Below are positions 43,812 through 52,280 of a stretch of DNA of 64,000 nt, piece after piece (within the stretch, counting starts at the first letter, position 1; every line of letters starts with the position of its first letter). Source of the stretch: JBEBVQ01 sp964527735 (lineage in GTDB: Bacteria > Bacteroidota > Bacteroidia > Chitinophagales > Chitinophagaceae); assembly GCA_964527735.1 (NCBI GenBank), contig CAZGPG010000012.1:1-64000 (forward strand), in the 5' to 3' direction. The position numbers and the translations under genes were made by a program. Below the pieces are notes generated by a model. It had not been told where the DNA came from and did not search any database. It worked only from the letters and a program-made list of their open reading frames with translations.

Positions 43812-43925
43812 CAACGTAATTATTACGAACACATCATCCGCGACGAACGATCATACCAACGAATTGCGGAATACATCATTAATAATCCCGCAAACTGGCA
43901 GAAGGACAAATTTTATACGAAATAA
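43812..43925 (+). pseudogene. C-terminal remnant of a REP-associated (Y1/IS200-like) transposase
   Basis: The 37 codons to the TAA at 43923 read QRNYYEHIIRDERSYQRIAE then YIINNPANWQKDKFYTK. This is the very conserved C-terminal end of RAYT/TnpA_REP transposases, usually WQRNYYxHIIR...EYIxNNPxxW. The codon before it is TAG (43809-43811), where the family has Trp (TGG). The N-terminal catalytic part with HUH and Tyr is not present upstream. It is thus a dead fragment. Its likely substrates, short palindromes, are present elsewhere in the window (33294, 51381, 27507). Confidence 0.75.
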
Positions 43926-43970
43926 CACTTACTGACAGCTATATTCGTAATTTCATTTTTAAATCTTTAT

Positions 43971-45491
43971 ATGATCGAACAGGTAGAAATAGGCACATTG
44001 CAGTTTGAAGATTACCAGGAATTGCTGGTGGCCATGAAAGCATCTTACGAGGGATGGCAGGGGGGCTACTGGAGCTCTGATTCGATCAGGAATCTGATAA
44101 CGAGATTCCCTGAAGGACAGATAGTCATCAAGGTGGGCGGCGTGGTCGTCGGCTGTGCGTTGTCCCTTATCGTCGATTATAAAAGATTTGGCGATGAGCA
44201 TACGTACAGGCAGATCACAGGCAACTATACATTCAACACGCACAACCCTAAAGGAGATGTGCTGTACGGTATCGAAATATTCATACATCCCGATTACAGG
44301 GGGCTGCGACTGGGCCGGAGATTGTACGATGCCCGGAAGGATCTTTGTGAAAACCTGAATCTGAAGGGTATTATTTTCGGCGGACGGTTGCCTAATTTTC
44401 ATGAATATGCTGCTACCTTGTCTCCCAAGGAATACATAAAAAAGGTCAGGAATAAAGAAATATACGATCCGGTATTGTCCTTCCAGCTCGCAAATGATTT
44501 CCATGTAAAGAAAGTGCTGCACAATTATTTGCCTGAGGACGGGCAGAGCAGGGAGTATGCAACGCTGCTGCAATGGCTGAATGTCTATTATGAACCGGAT
44601 CCGAAGAACCTGTTTAACGTAAAAACATTTGTAAGGATCGGCCTGATCCAATGGCAGATGCGGCTGTACAAAGATATCGACGAGATGTTCAGCCAGGTAG
44701 AATATTTTATTGATTCGGTCTCCGCGTATAAAAGTGATTTTGCCGTGTTTCCCGAATTATTTAATGGCCCGCTGCTGGCCGGCTTTAACCATTTATCGGA
44801 AGCGGAGGCCATGCGTGAACTGGCCAGATTTACACCTGAGATCACAGAGCGCTTCCGGGAGCTGGCCATTCGCTATAATGTAAATATCATTACCGGCAGT
44901 CTGCCCAGCATCGAAGATGACTCATTGAAAAACGTTGGTTTTCTGTGCCACCGGAGCGGTGCAATTGATAAATACGAGAAAATACATATCACACCTGATG
45001 AAGCAAAGCACTGGGGCATACAGGGAGGAAAAACCCTGAAGGTATATGATACAGACTCAGGACGCATTGGCATCCTGATATGCTATGATGTAGAGTTTCC
45101 CGAGCTGGGCAGGCTCCTTGCCGAAGAAGGAATGCAGATCCTTTTTGTGCCGTTTCTGACAGACACACAAAACGCCTATATGCGTGTCCGGCTTTGTGCC
45201 CAGGCCCGCGCAATTGAAAATGAATGCTTCGTGGCGATCACGGGCAGTGTGGGTAATCTCCCCAAGGTCGAGAATATGGATATCCAGTATTCACAGGCCG
45301 CGGTGTTCACCCCCAGCGATTTTGCGTTTCCGTCAAACTGTATCAAGAGCGAAGCTACTACCAACACCGAAATGATACTCATCGCAGAAGTAGACCTGTC
45401 CCTGCTGCATGAATTGCACAGTTATGGAAGCGTCCGGAATCTGAAAGACAGGCGCAGGGATTTTTATGAGCTGAAATTCAAAAAAGTATAA
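43971..45491 (+). CDS. GNAT acetyltransferase-carbon-nitrogen hydrolase fusion
   Basis: A 506-residue two-domain protein. The N-terminal GNAT domain (about 1-200) has VLYGIEIFIHPDYRGLRLGR, the acetyl-CoA pyrophosphate loop. The C-terminal nitrilase-superfamily domain (about 220-500) has the complete Glu-Lys-Cys triad: E262 in FAVFPELFNGP, K337 in IDKYEKIHITPDE and C371 in ILICYDVEFPELG. The fused architecture is known as a conserved family; the substrate is unknown, possibly an amide made or cleaved in step with acetylation. It is followed by a perfect 12-bp terminator hairpin. The transposase remnant lies upstream. Confidence 0.92.
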   Translation: MIEQVEIGTLQFEDYQELLVAMKASYEGWQGGYWSSDSIRNLITRFPEGQIVIKVGGVVVGCALSLIVDYKRFGDEHTYRQITGNYTFNTHNPKGDVLYGIEIFIHPDYRGLRLGRRLYDARKDLCENLNLKGIIFGGRLPNFHEYAATLSPKEYIKKVRNKEIYDPVLSFQLANDFHVKKVLHNYLPEDGQSREYATLLQWLNVYYEPDPKNLFNVKTFVRIGLIQWQMRLYKDIDEMFSQVEYFIDSVSAYKSDFAVFPELFNGPLLAGFNHLSEAEAMRELARFTPEITERFRELAIRYNVNIITGSLPSIEDDSLKNVGFLCHRSGAIDKYEKIHITPDEAKHWGIQGGKTLKVYDTDSGRIGILICYDVEFPELGRLLAEEGMQILFVPFLTDTQNAYMRVRLCAQARAIENECFVAITGSVGNLPKVENMDIQYSQAAVFTPSDFAFPSNCIKSEATTNTEMILIAEVDLSLLHELHSYGSVRNLKDRRRDFYELKFKKV

Positions 45492-45500
45492 GACTGCATA

Positions 45501-45542
45501 AAAAAGACTGCCTCAGATATCAGTATCCGGGGCAGTCTTTTT
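45501..45542. terminator. Bidirectional rho-independent terminator
   Basis: Perfect 12-bp arms AAAAAGACTGCC (45501-45512) and GGCAGTCTTTTT (45531-45542) around an 18-base loop, with A-run and U-run at the stem base, between the convergent fusion gene and T9SS gene. Confidence 0.85.
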
Positions 45543-45565
45543 GACATACATTAAAACACACGGTT

Positions 45566-47176
45566 TCAGCGTTGTATCTGAACGGAAGCAGCTTCGATCT
45601 TTCCGTCATGCATCACCTGGAGGTAGTACATACCGGGTGCGAGTTGTGTCGTCGGCAGATGAATACGCTGCGTATTATTTGCAGGCGTCAGTTGCTCAAC
45701 CATTCTGCCGGTTACATCCATAAGGCGCACCTGTGCTATGGCGCTGTTGTCTGTTTCTATGGTAATATACGCGGAAGAAGGATTGGGATAATACCGGAAG
45801 CCGGCAGTTGATACGATCTCATTCACTCTGTTAGAGGTACCATCATCAAATGTTTCGTAGATGAAATGGTATTTCTCGTCATTAGCGACTACATCCCAGA
45901 AACCGGCAATATCCCATGTCTGGAACTCAACCTCGGTGATCCGGTTATGTTGATTATAATTCAGGTTAACCCGGTTCTTATTTTCCCAGGAATTGGAACC
46001 TCCGTCCCACTCCTGTCTTGAGACAGACGTAACAGATCCGCCACCGGAAGTTGTGTAATTATAGGCATACCTTTCATCCGGTTCCCAGGTAGTCCCATTC
46101 CATAGATGTATAGTAATGGTCGAAAGATCACCGTTCGCATCATAGGCATAAGTCAATCTTTCGTCATTACCCCAGGCGGTAGTAAGCGTATTCCATACCT
46201 GTATCAACTGCTGCGTCAGGTTCCCATCCTGGTCGTATGTGTAAGTGTTCTTATCGGTGGCATCCCAGACAGTAGTCAGGGTATTCCAATCCTGAAAAGT
46301 AGATGAAACCCATTGCCCGTTATCGTATCCCAGATTATGACGGGTTCTGTTTTTCCAGGCACTGCCAATTGTTTCCCAGTCCAGGGAAGTGGTCCTGGTC
46401 AGGTCGCTACCGGTGTATTCGTAAGTAGTCCGGGTATCGCCTTCCCAGACAGATCCGCCCAGATCCCATTCTTCGGCAGTCAGGTCCGTTATCTGCTTAG
46501 CGGCATTATAGTTCAGCACGCTACGGTAGTCGGGTTCCCAAACTGTGCCATCCCAATCGTCCGTGTGCAACTGGGTTAAGTTATTATCACTGTTCCATGT
46601 CAGCACATTCCGGCCGTCGTTCTCCCAGACACCGCCACTAAGTGTCACCTGCGTAAGAGTGTTCAGCAGACCGGAACTGGTAAGCGTAGTGGACGACCTT
46701 CCCCGGGGCTCCGAAAACGACATGGTACCGGCATCCCAACGATATGTATTCAGCGAATCAAAAGTCATACCTCTATACAGCGGCAAGACAAATTCAAGCT
46801 CATCTTTAAGAGGAGTCGTCACCGGCAGATAATTATAGATCATGAACTTTGCATAATCAAAATCGCCTCCACGGGTACCGCTCCAGTAAAACCGGGAAGA
46901 ATCAGATACACCCTTATATTGCGTACCATCAAATTCCGTTTGGTACATAGCAACAATACGGGAATTCATCACTGTAGGCTTTTGCGCCGCAGAACGGGAA
47001 ATCGGGATTGGCGCCAGTTGTCCGTTCTTCGTCGTAAAACGTTCCCGGAAAGATTGTTCAATCCGGGTGTTCATCCCACTGATATCGTGCATCCTATGCT
47101 GTGCCGACACAGTCATGCCGAAGGAAATAACGATCGCAACCGGGAAGATGCGGTTGAGTAATTTTGTGTTGATCAT
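45566..47176 (-). CDS. Secreted Trp-rich tandem-repeat protein with T9SS type A sorting domain
   Basis: A 536-residue exported protein. The signal peptide ends near TVSAQ (residue 25). Residues about 190-445 consist of eight tandem repeats of about 29-33 residues with the pattern Y-x(10-12)-D/EW-x(4-8)-W-x(5)-R, for example TYTYDQDGNLTQQLIQVWN and AYNYTTSGGGSVTSVSRQEW. The repeats resemble RHS/YD-type beta strands but each carries two Trp. A type A sorting domain ends the protein (FRYYPNPSSAYITIE ... LAPGMYYLQVM ... SVQIQR). No enzyme motif is visible; a structural or binding role is likely. The 214-base region upstream contains its promoter and that of the Rieske protein. Confidence 0.85.
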   Translation of the reverse strand: MINTKLLNRIFPVAIVISFGMTVSAQHRMHDISGMNTRIEQSFRERFTTKNGQLAPIPISRSAAQKPTVMNSRIVAMYQTEFDGTQYKGVSDSSRFYWSGTRGGDFDYAKFMIYNYLPVTTPLKDELEFVLPLYRGMTFDSLNTYRWDAGTMSFSEPRGRSSTTLTSSGLLNTLTQVTLSGGVWENDGRNVLTWNSDNNLTQLHTDDWDGTVWEPDYRSVLNYNAAKQITDLTAEEWDLGGSVWEGDTRTTYEYTGSDLTRTTSLDWETIGSAWKNRTRHNLGYDNGQWVSSTFQDWNTLTTVWDATDKNTYTYDQDGNLTQQLIQVWNTLTTAWGNDERLTYAYDANGDLSTITIHLWNGTTWEPDERYAYNYTTSGGGSVTSVSRQEWDGGSNSWENKNRVNLNYNQHNRITEVEFQTWDIAGFWDVVANDEKYHFIYETFDDGTSNRVNEIVSTAGFRYYPNPSSAYITIETDNSAIAQVRLMDVTGRMVEQLTPANNTQRIHLPTTQLAPGMYYLQVMHDGKIEAASVQIQR

Positions 47177-47390
47177 AGTGATTGATTTTATTAATGAATT
47201 CTTATTAAAAAATCATGCCAGAAGACGTGTTGAAAAGAAGGAAACCTGATAGTCACAGGCGTAATACATTTTTGGATGCCGTTTATATAGTAAAAACAGT
47301 CGGAAGGCATAGTTTTTTCTTGTTGTAATAATCAATCATTGTGCACTAAGCAGAGCCAAACCGGCTATTTCATCCAGTAAAACAGCAATT

Positions 47391-48905
47391 ATGAACAGAG
47401 ACGGCGCGCAGGTAAGCATCTGGCAGAACATGGCTCCTGCTTATCACACAACGAACAGCCTGCAGCAGGGCATGGCTTATGACGTTGTAATAGCGGGCGG
47501 GGGCATAACCGGTCTGACAACGGCTTTGCTGCTACAGTCACAAGGAAAAAAGTGTGTGCTTGCAGAAGCACATTCACTCGGATTTGGCACCACCGGCGGC
47601 ACTACGGCACACCTTAATACAATGCTCGATGCCACCTACCCTGAGATCGAGCGGGATTTTGGAGCAGAGGCAGCAAAAGAAGTTGCCCGCGCAACGAGCG
47701 AAGCCATATCCCTGATAAGTACATTATCCGACTCCTGTCATCTCCCTTCTGAATTTTCATATCAAACAGGATATCTGTATGCACAGGATGAAAAGCAGGA
47801 AGACCAGCTCCAAAAGATCATGGAGTCAAGCCGGAATGCAGGCATCGATATTGAATTTGCAGATCGTATCCCGGTGCCGGTACCTTTCCGGAAAGCATGC
47901 AGTTTCCAAAACCAGGCACAGTTCAACATTACCAATTACCTGACAGGACTGGCACACGCATTTGAGCAGGCGGGCGGAGTCATCCTGCAGCATTGCCTGG
48001 TGACCATGCCTGAAACGGACGGGGTTGTTCCGACTTCGATAGGAGACATCAAAGCAACGCATACGGTATTCGCAACGCATATACCACCCGGCATTAATAT
48101 CCTGCATTTCCGGTGTGCACCTTACCGAAGCTACGCTGCTGCCGTTACGCTCAACGATCAGCACTATCCCGACGGGCTGGCCTATGATATGGAAGATCCG
48201 TATCACTATTTCCGCACACAATATGCACATGGCCGGCCTTACCTGATAGCAGGCGGATTTGATCACAAAACAGGTCATCAGGAACATACAGACGCCTCAT
48301 TTCGCACACTACATGCGTATTTAAACCAGTATTACGACCTGCAATCTGTCGACTATCAATGGTCCTCTCAATATTACATCCCGGCTGACGGCCTGCCTTA
48401 CATCGGCAAGCTGCCGGGCCACGACCAGGTATATACCGGTACCGGCTTCAACGGCAACGGCATGATATTCGGTACGCTTACCGGCATGATACTGTCGGAT
48501 ATGATCATCGGCAAAGAAAACCGGTATGCCGGTCTGTTCAATCCCTCACGCATCAAACCTGTTGCCGGCTTTGCTGCTTTCGTAAAAGAAAATGCGGATG
48601 TGGTGAGCCAGTTTATTGGCAGGCGCTTCGATTATGAACAAATCACTACCCTGGCCGCCCTGGCAAATGGAGATGCTACCCTCGCAGTATATGAAGGAAA
48701 AAAAATAGCCTTATATAAAGACGAAAAAGGCAAGCTGCATGCGCTTGATCCGGTATGCCCGCACGCTGCGTGCATCGTATCATGGAACAGTGCGGAAAAA
48801 ACATGGGATTGCCCCTGTCACGGCGGCCGGTATGCTATAGACGGCTCACTGCTTACGGGCCCTGCACTCAAAGGTCTCACCAAACTCAGTATAAATAGTT
48901 TGTAA
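47391..48905 (+). CDS. FAD-dependent oxidoreductase with C-terminal Rieske [2Fe-2S] domain
   Basis: A 504-residue flavoprotein. The N-terminal Rossmann motif VVIAGGGITGLTTALLL (about 32-48) binds FAD; GTTGGTTAHLNTMLD and YTGTGFNGNGMIFGTL are typical of the DAO (glycine/D-amino-acid oxidase) fold. The C-terminal Rieske domain (about 420-504) has ligands C456/H458 in VCPHAACIVSW and C474/H477 in WDCPCHGGRY. This DAO-Rieske architecture is common; natural substrates are unknown. Electrons would pass between flavin and cluster. It is a single gene with an intergenic region on both sides. Confidence 0.9.
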   Translation: MNRDGAQVSIWQNMAPAYHTTNSLQQGMAYDVVIAGGGITGLTTALLLQSQGKKCVLAEAHSLGFGTTGGTTAHLNTMLDATYPEIERDFGAEAAKEVARATSEAISLISTLSDSCHLPSEFSYQTGYLYAQDEKQEDQLQKIMESSRNAGIDIEFADRIPVPVPFRKACSFQNQAQFNITNYLTGLAHAFEQAGGVILQHCLVTMPETDGVVPTSIGDIKATHTVFATHIPPGINILHFRCAPYRSYAAAVTLNDQHYPDGLAYDMEDPYHYFRTQYAHGRPYLIAGGFDHKTGHQEHTDASFRTLHAYLNQYYDLQSVDYQWSSQYYIPADGLPYIGKLPGHDQVYTGTGFNGNGMIFGTLTGMILSDMIIGKENRYAGLFNPSRIKPVAGFAAFVKENADVVSQFIGRRFDYEQITTLAALANGDATLAVYEGKKIALYKDEKGKLHALDPVCPHAACIVSWNSAEKTWDCPCHGGRYAIDGSLLTGPALKGLTKLSINSL

Positions 48906-48960
48906 GCACCGCATACATTATAGCGGGAGCATAAACTCTCTGTATCCTAAAAAACAAACT

Positions 48961-49704
48961 ATGGTCAGCACAGAAGAACAAAAAGAGCAGGCACACGCAT
49001 TTTATCACGAAGCATTGGGCATGCTCAACGACTCCGGCGCCGAATTTATGCTGGGCGGTGCATTTGCTACATTCCACTACACCGGTATCTACCGCGATAC
49101 CAAAGACCTCGACATCTTCTGCCGCTCTTCCGATTATCCCAGGATCATGAAATACTTTGCGGCGCAAGGGTACCGGACGGAGCTGCACGATACACGATGG
49201 ATCGCTAAGATCTTTAGCGGCGAATATTTTATTGATGTGATCTTTAACTCGGTAAATAATATCTGCCGTGTAGACGACAGCTGGTTCGAGCATGCATCAG
49301 AAGGGACTTTCGCCGGCATCCCGGTAAAGTTTATTGCTGCCGAAGAACTGATATGGTGCAAAGCTTATGTGCAAAACCGCGAACGGTACGACGGCGCAGA
49401 TATCAATCACGTGATATTGAAGTATGGCGCCCGGCTCAACTGGCCCCGGCTGATGGCGCGGCTTGATCCGCACTGGCATCTGCTGCTGACCCAACTGCTG
49501 CAATTTCAGTTTGTCTACCCGAGCGACTACCAGGACATCATTCCCCGTTGGCTTTTCGATGAATTGATCAGGCGGGCCGCTGAGCAATATGATCTGCCTC
49601 CTGCTGTGGAGCGGGTTTGCCGCGGACCTATGATCGACAATACACAGTACCGGATAGATGTGGTGGAATGGAATTATAAATCGTATACCATTAAAACGGT
49701 ATGA
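48961..49704 (+). CDS. Nucleotidyltransferase-fold protein
   Basis: A 247-residue protein with a minimal nucleotidyltransferase core: LGGAFATFHYTG (G32-G33), YRDTKDLDIFCR with D49 and D51, and YFIDVIFN with D92 as the third metal residue. The remainder is helical (about 120-247), with EELIWCKAYVQNRERYDGAD and a Trp/Leu-rich stretch. This is the fold used by AbiEii-like and other predicted nucleotidyltransferases. Its end overlaps the start of the next gene by four bases (ATGA), so it is co-translated with a metallophosphoesterase. Target and product are unknown. Confidence 0.82.
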   Translation: MVSTEEQKEQAHAFYHEALGMLNDSGAEFMLGGAFATFHYTGIYRDTKDLDIFCRSSDYPRIMKYFAAQGYRTELHDTRWIAKIFSGEYFIDVIFNSVNNICRVDDSWFEHASEGTFAGIPVKFIAAEELIWCKAYVQNRERYDGADINHVILKYGARLNWPRLMARLDPHWHLLLTQLLQFQFVYPSDYQDIIPRWLFDELIRRAAEQYDLPPAVERVCRGPMIDNTQYRIDVVEWNYKSYTIKTV

Positions 49705-50447
49705 CCATGGGTGAAAATGGCAAACTACGCATAGCTGCAATGGGCGACCTGCATATACGGGAGTCAGATGCCGGTAAATGGACTGTGCTATTCCGGGAAA
49801 TATCGACACGCGCAGATGTGCTGGTGATCTGCGGCGACCTGACTGATACCGGAGACGAAGCGGAAGCCCGCGTTCTGGCCAATGAGCTGCAGGCGTGCGC
49901 GATACCTGTAGTTGCAGTCCTGGGCAACCACGATTATGAAAAAGGCCGGCAAAAGATCATCCGGGAAATCATCCAGACCAACAATGTGCATATACTCGAC
50001 GGCGAATCGGTAATGATCGGAGGCGTAGGTTTTGCAGGTGTAAAGGGTTTCGGCGGCGGGTTCGATAACCATATGCTCTCGATGTTCGGAGAGCAGGCTA
50101 TGAAATCTTTTGTACAGGAAGCGGTAGATGAAACACTACACCTGGAGCGTGCGCTGGCGCGGCTCGATCAGGAATACGGGCCGATAAAAAAAGTAGCGGT
50201 CCTCCATTATGCGCCATTCCAGGCCACAGTCGCCGGCGAACCGGAGGCCGTCTACCCCTTTCTCGGATGCTCCAGACTGGCCGAGCCGATCATGATGCGG
50301 TCCGTACAAGCCGTCTTTCACGGGCATGCACATGCAGGTGTGCCCGAAGCGACAATATCGGAAAATTTAACGGTATTCAATGTAGCGATACCAGTGCTGC
50401 TGAAGGCCGGGTTTACGGATCCGTTTATGCTGTACGAATTACTATGA
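49701..50447 (+). CDS. Calcineurin-like metallophosphoesterase
   Basis: A 248-residue phosphoesterase with all five metal motifs: D16/H18 in GDLHIRE, D46 in ICGDLTDTGD, N76/H77 in LGNHDYEKG, H169 in VLHYAPF, and H209/H211 in FHGHAHAGVP. It would cleave a phosphodiester or phosphomonoester, perhaps a cyclic nucleotide. The start at 49701 overlaps the nucleotidyltransferase stop; ATG 49707 is an alternative. A transfer enzyme and a phosphoesterase made from one message suggest that one attaches and the other removes a nucleotide or phosphate, but this is inference. Confidence 0.88.
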   Translation: MTMGENGKLRIAAMGDLHIRESDAGKWTVLFREISTRADVLVICGDLTDTGDEAEARVLANELQACAIPVVAVLGNHDYEKGRQKIIREIIQTNNVHILDGESVMIGGVGFAGVKGFGGGFDNHMLSMFGEQAMKSFVQEAVDETLHLERALARLDQEYGPIKKVAVLHYAPFQATVAGEPEAVYPFLGCSRLAEPIMMRSVQAVFHGHAHAGVPEATISENLTVFNVAIPVLLKAGFTDPFMLYELL

Positions 50448-50553
50448 TCTGCCCTGTAAAGGTCGCGCTGTCACAACATAAAGTTCCGATCTGCATTTAG
50501 CGCAAGGCTAGCCCAAGACAAACATTTATGATAAGGAACGCACCAGAGTTGCC

Positions 50554-50561
50554 TACATTTG
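50554..50561 (+). promoter_or_regulatory. -7 promoter element of map
   Basis: TACATTTG, a perfect TAnnTTTG box, 43 bases before the ATG at 50605. Confidence 0.45.
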
Positions 50562-50604
50562 CATATAGCAGGTAGCCCTATAGTAATCAAAGAAAAAAAC
50601 GAAC

Positions 50605-51369
50605 ATGTCCATAACAAGAGAAGCGGAACTCATCGGGATGCAAAAAGCAAGTGAAGCAGTTGCGTACACTTTAAAGGCAATGCGGAATTATACACAGCCC
50701 GGCATGTCCACAAAACAACTGGACGACTACGGCGCCAAAATATTATCGGATTATGGAGCCCGGTCTGCACCTTGCTTAACCTATCGCTTTCCGGGCTACA
50801 CCTGCATCAGTGTGAACAATGAGTTTTGCCACGGCATTCCGTCTCACAACAGGATACTGAAAGAAGGCGACCTGGTGAATATTGATGTTTCGGCCGAGCT
50901 TAATGGTTTTTGGTCAGACAATGGAGGCTCCTTTGTACTTGGCGAAGATGTCAACGGACACCAAAAACTTGTAGACACTTCGAAGGAGATTTTACACAAA
51001 GCCATATACAATATCAAGGGTGGAGTTCGCATCTCGGATATCGGGCATCTGATAGAAACAGAAGCCAAAAAACGCGGCTACAAAGTTATCAAAAACCTTA
51101 CAGGGCACGGAGTGGGAAAAAGTCTGCACGAAGAACCCGGCGATATAGCAAATTACAGAGACCGTTTCAACCATACAAGATTTAAGAAAAATGCGGTCGT
51201 AGCTATTGAAACGTTTATATCAACAACCTCCACATACGCCGAAACCCTCAACGACGGCTGGACAATGGTTGGCAATAAAGGAGGCTTTATGGCACAACAC
51301 GAACATACCATTGTTGTTACAGACGGGAAGCCGCTCGTACTGACAGAGATGAACGAAATCTGGAATTAA
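50605..51369 (+). CDS. map: Methionine aminopeptidase, type I
   Basis: A 254-residue MetAP that removes the initiator methionine from nascent proteins. All ligands of the dinuclear metal site are present: D94 in VNIDVSAE, D105 in GFWSDNGGSF, H168 in TGHGVGKSLHEEPG, E202 in VAIETF and E233 in AQHEHTIVV; the substrate His is H76 in FCHGIPS. The second Asp motif differs from the GDTS of the common ribosomal-operon enzyme, so this may be a second MetAP paralog. A perfect palindromic repeat lies 11 bases after the stop. Confidence 0.92.
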   Translation: MSITREAELIGMQKASEAVAYTLKAMRNYTQPGMSTKQLDDYGAKILSDYGARSAPCLTYRFPGYTCISVNNEFCHGIPSHNRILKEGDLVNIDVSAELNGFWSDNGGSFVLGEDVNGHQKLVDTSKEILHKAIYNIKGGVRISDIGHLIETEAKKRGYKVIKNLTGHGVGKSLHEEPGDIANYRDRFNHTRFKKNAVVAIETFISTTSTYAETLNDGWTMVGNKGGFMAQHEHTIVVTDGKPLVLTEMNEIWN

Positions 51370-51380
51370 TATTGTAACCT

Positions 51381-51437
51381 GGCTTCGACAAGGTCAGCCA
51401 CCGTTGTTTAATGCCGGTGGCTGACCTTGTCGAAGCC
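51381..51437. repeat. Perfect 23-bp palindromic repeat, TTCGACAAG family
   Basis: Arms 51381-51403 (GGCTTCGACAAGGTCAGCC plus ACCG) and 51415-51437 are exact reverse complements around the 11-base loop TTGTTTAATGC. It stands between the convergent map and methyltransferase genes and may act as their terminator. Related copies are at 27507-27530 and 33294-33351. Confidence 0.8.
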
Positions 51438-51461
51438 ATAGGCAGATTTGTGCGATACACC

Positions 51462-52124
51462 CTACTTCTCAAGTGTCGCTGTAGAAAACTCTCGCTCTAC
51501 CGCCTCCCCTGCCTTGTTCCTTACCGTTTCGGTCTGCGTATCAATGCCAGAAAGCTTGAAGGGCGTTTGCTCAACAAGCTGCTCTATACGCCGGTTGTCA
51601 TAAAGCGTGAATCCGTACTGCGTAAAAGGCAGCCGCTCCATAAATTCCCGCTGCCCGAAGGTGATGCTGAGCCTGCCTCCTGGTCGTAAAACACGGAACA
51701 ACTCCAAAAGCAGATTCACCGGATCATCCCAAAAATAAATGGTGTTGACGGTAAATATCTTGTCGAAATAATGATCTGCAAAAGGTATCTGCCGGCCGTC
51801 GTAAAGATAAAACCGGGCCTGCTGACTATCCACCAGCGGCTGATTGACGCGCACGGCCTCATCATGCATCAACACAGAAATGTCTAACCCATGATATGTA
51901 ACCTGGTGCTGACCCCGGAGAAGTTCGGCAATATGCCCACCGTTACCGTGCCCCAATTCCAGGACGGTATCTCCCGGCACAAGTTCCAGGCATGCTATTG
52001 AATGACGCGTCATCCCGATGTTGGAATCATGCATCATATCCCCCACTTCCCGGCCATGCTCACCCTGCGGGTACCTGAGCTGTGATGCCAGTGCTTTCAT
52101 GGAGTCCTCACTCATAGTTGTCAT
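51462..52124 (-). CDS. Class I SAM-dependent methyltransferase
   Basis: A 220-residue methyltransferase of the UbiE/Methyltransf_11 type. The SAM-binding motif I is VLELGHGNGGHIAELL (about 54-69), the acidic motif II is YHGLDIS, motif III is QIPFADHYFDKIFTVNTIYF and post-III is FRVLRPGGRL. An N-terminal helical part (1-45) would cover the substrate. Substrate unknown; neither neighbour helps. The gene is separated from the HugZ-like gene upstream by 156 bases containing a hairpin. Confidence 0.88.
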   Translation of the reverse strand: MTTMSEDSMKALASQLRYPQGEHGREVGDMMHDSNIGMTRHSIACLELVPGDTVLELGHGNGGHIAELLRGQHQVTYHGLDISVLMHDEAVRVNQPLVDSQQARFYLYDGRQIPFADHYFDKIFTVNTIYFWDDPVNLLLELFRVLRPGGRLSITFGQREFMERLPFTQYGFTLYDNRRIEQLVEQTPFKLSGIDTQTETVRNKAGEAVEREFSTATLEK

Positions 52125-52202
52125 TTTGTAAGCGGGTTAAATAAGGGCTAAAAAGTAAATGTTGATGATCAAATTACAAAACCATATGTCATTGCACAAA
52201 AG

Positions 52203-52248
52203 AAGGATCTCGCAAAATGTGGGATTTCCAGCACTTCGTGAGATCCTT
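52203..52248 (-). terminator. Hairpin downstream of the HugZ-like gene
   Basis: Arms AAGGATCTC (52203-52211) and GAGATCCTT (52240-52248) pair perfectly around a 28-base loop; on the minus strand the stem is followed by CTTTTG. It lies 33 bases after the stop of the HugZ-like gene. Confidence 0.45.
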
Positions 52249-52280
52249 ACTTCGTTATGATGGCAAAGCAGCGCAACGCA

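Noticed and set aside
48961..50447. Type IV AbiE-like toxin-antitoxin system
   Set aside because: The partner is a metallophosphoesterase, not an AbiEi-type winged-helix antitoxin, so only the fold of the first protein is similar.
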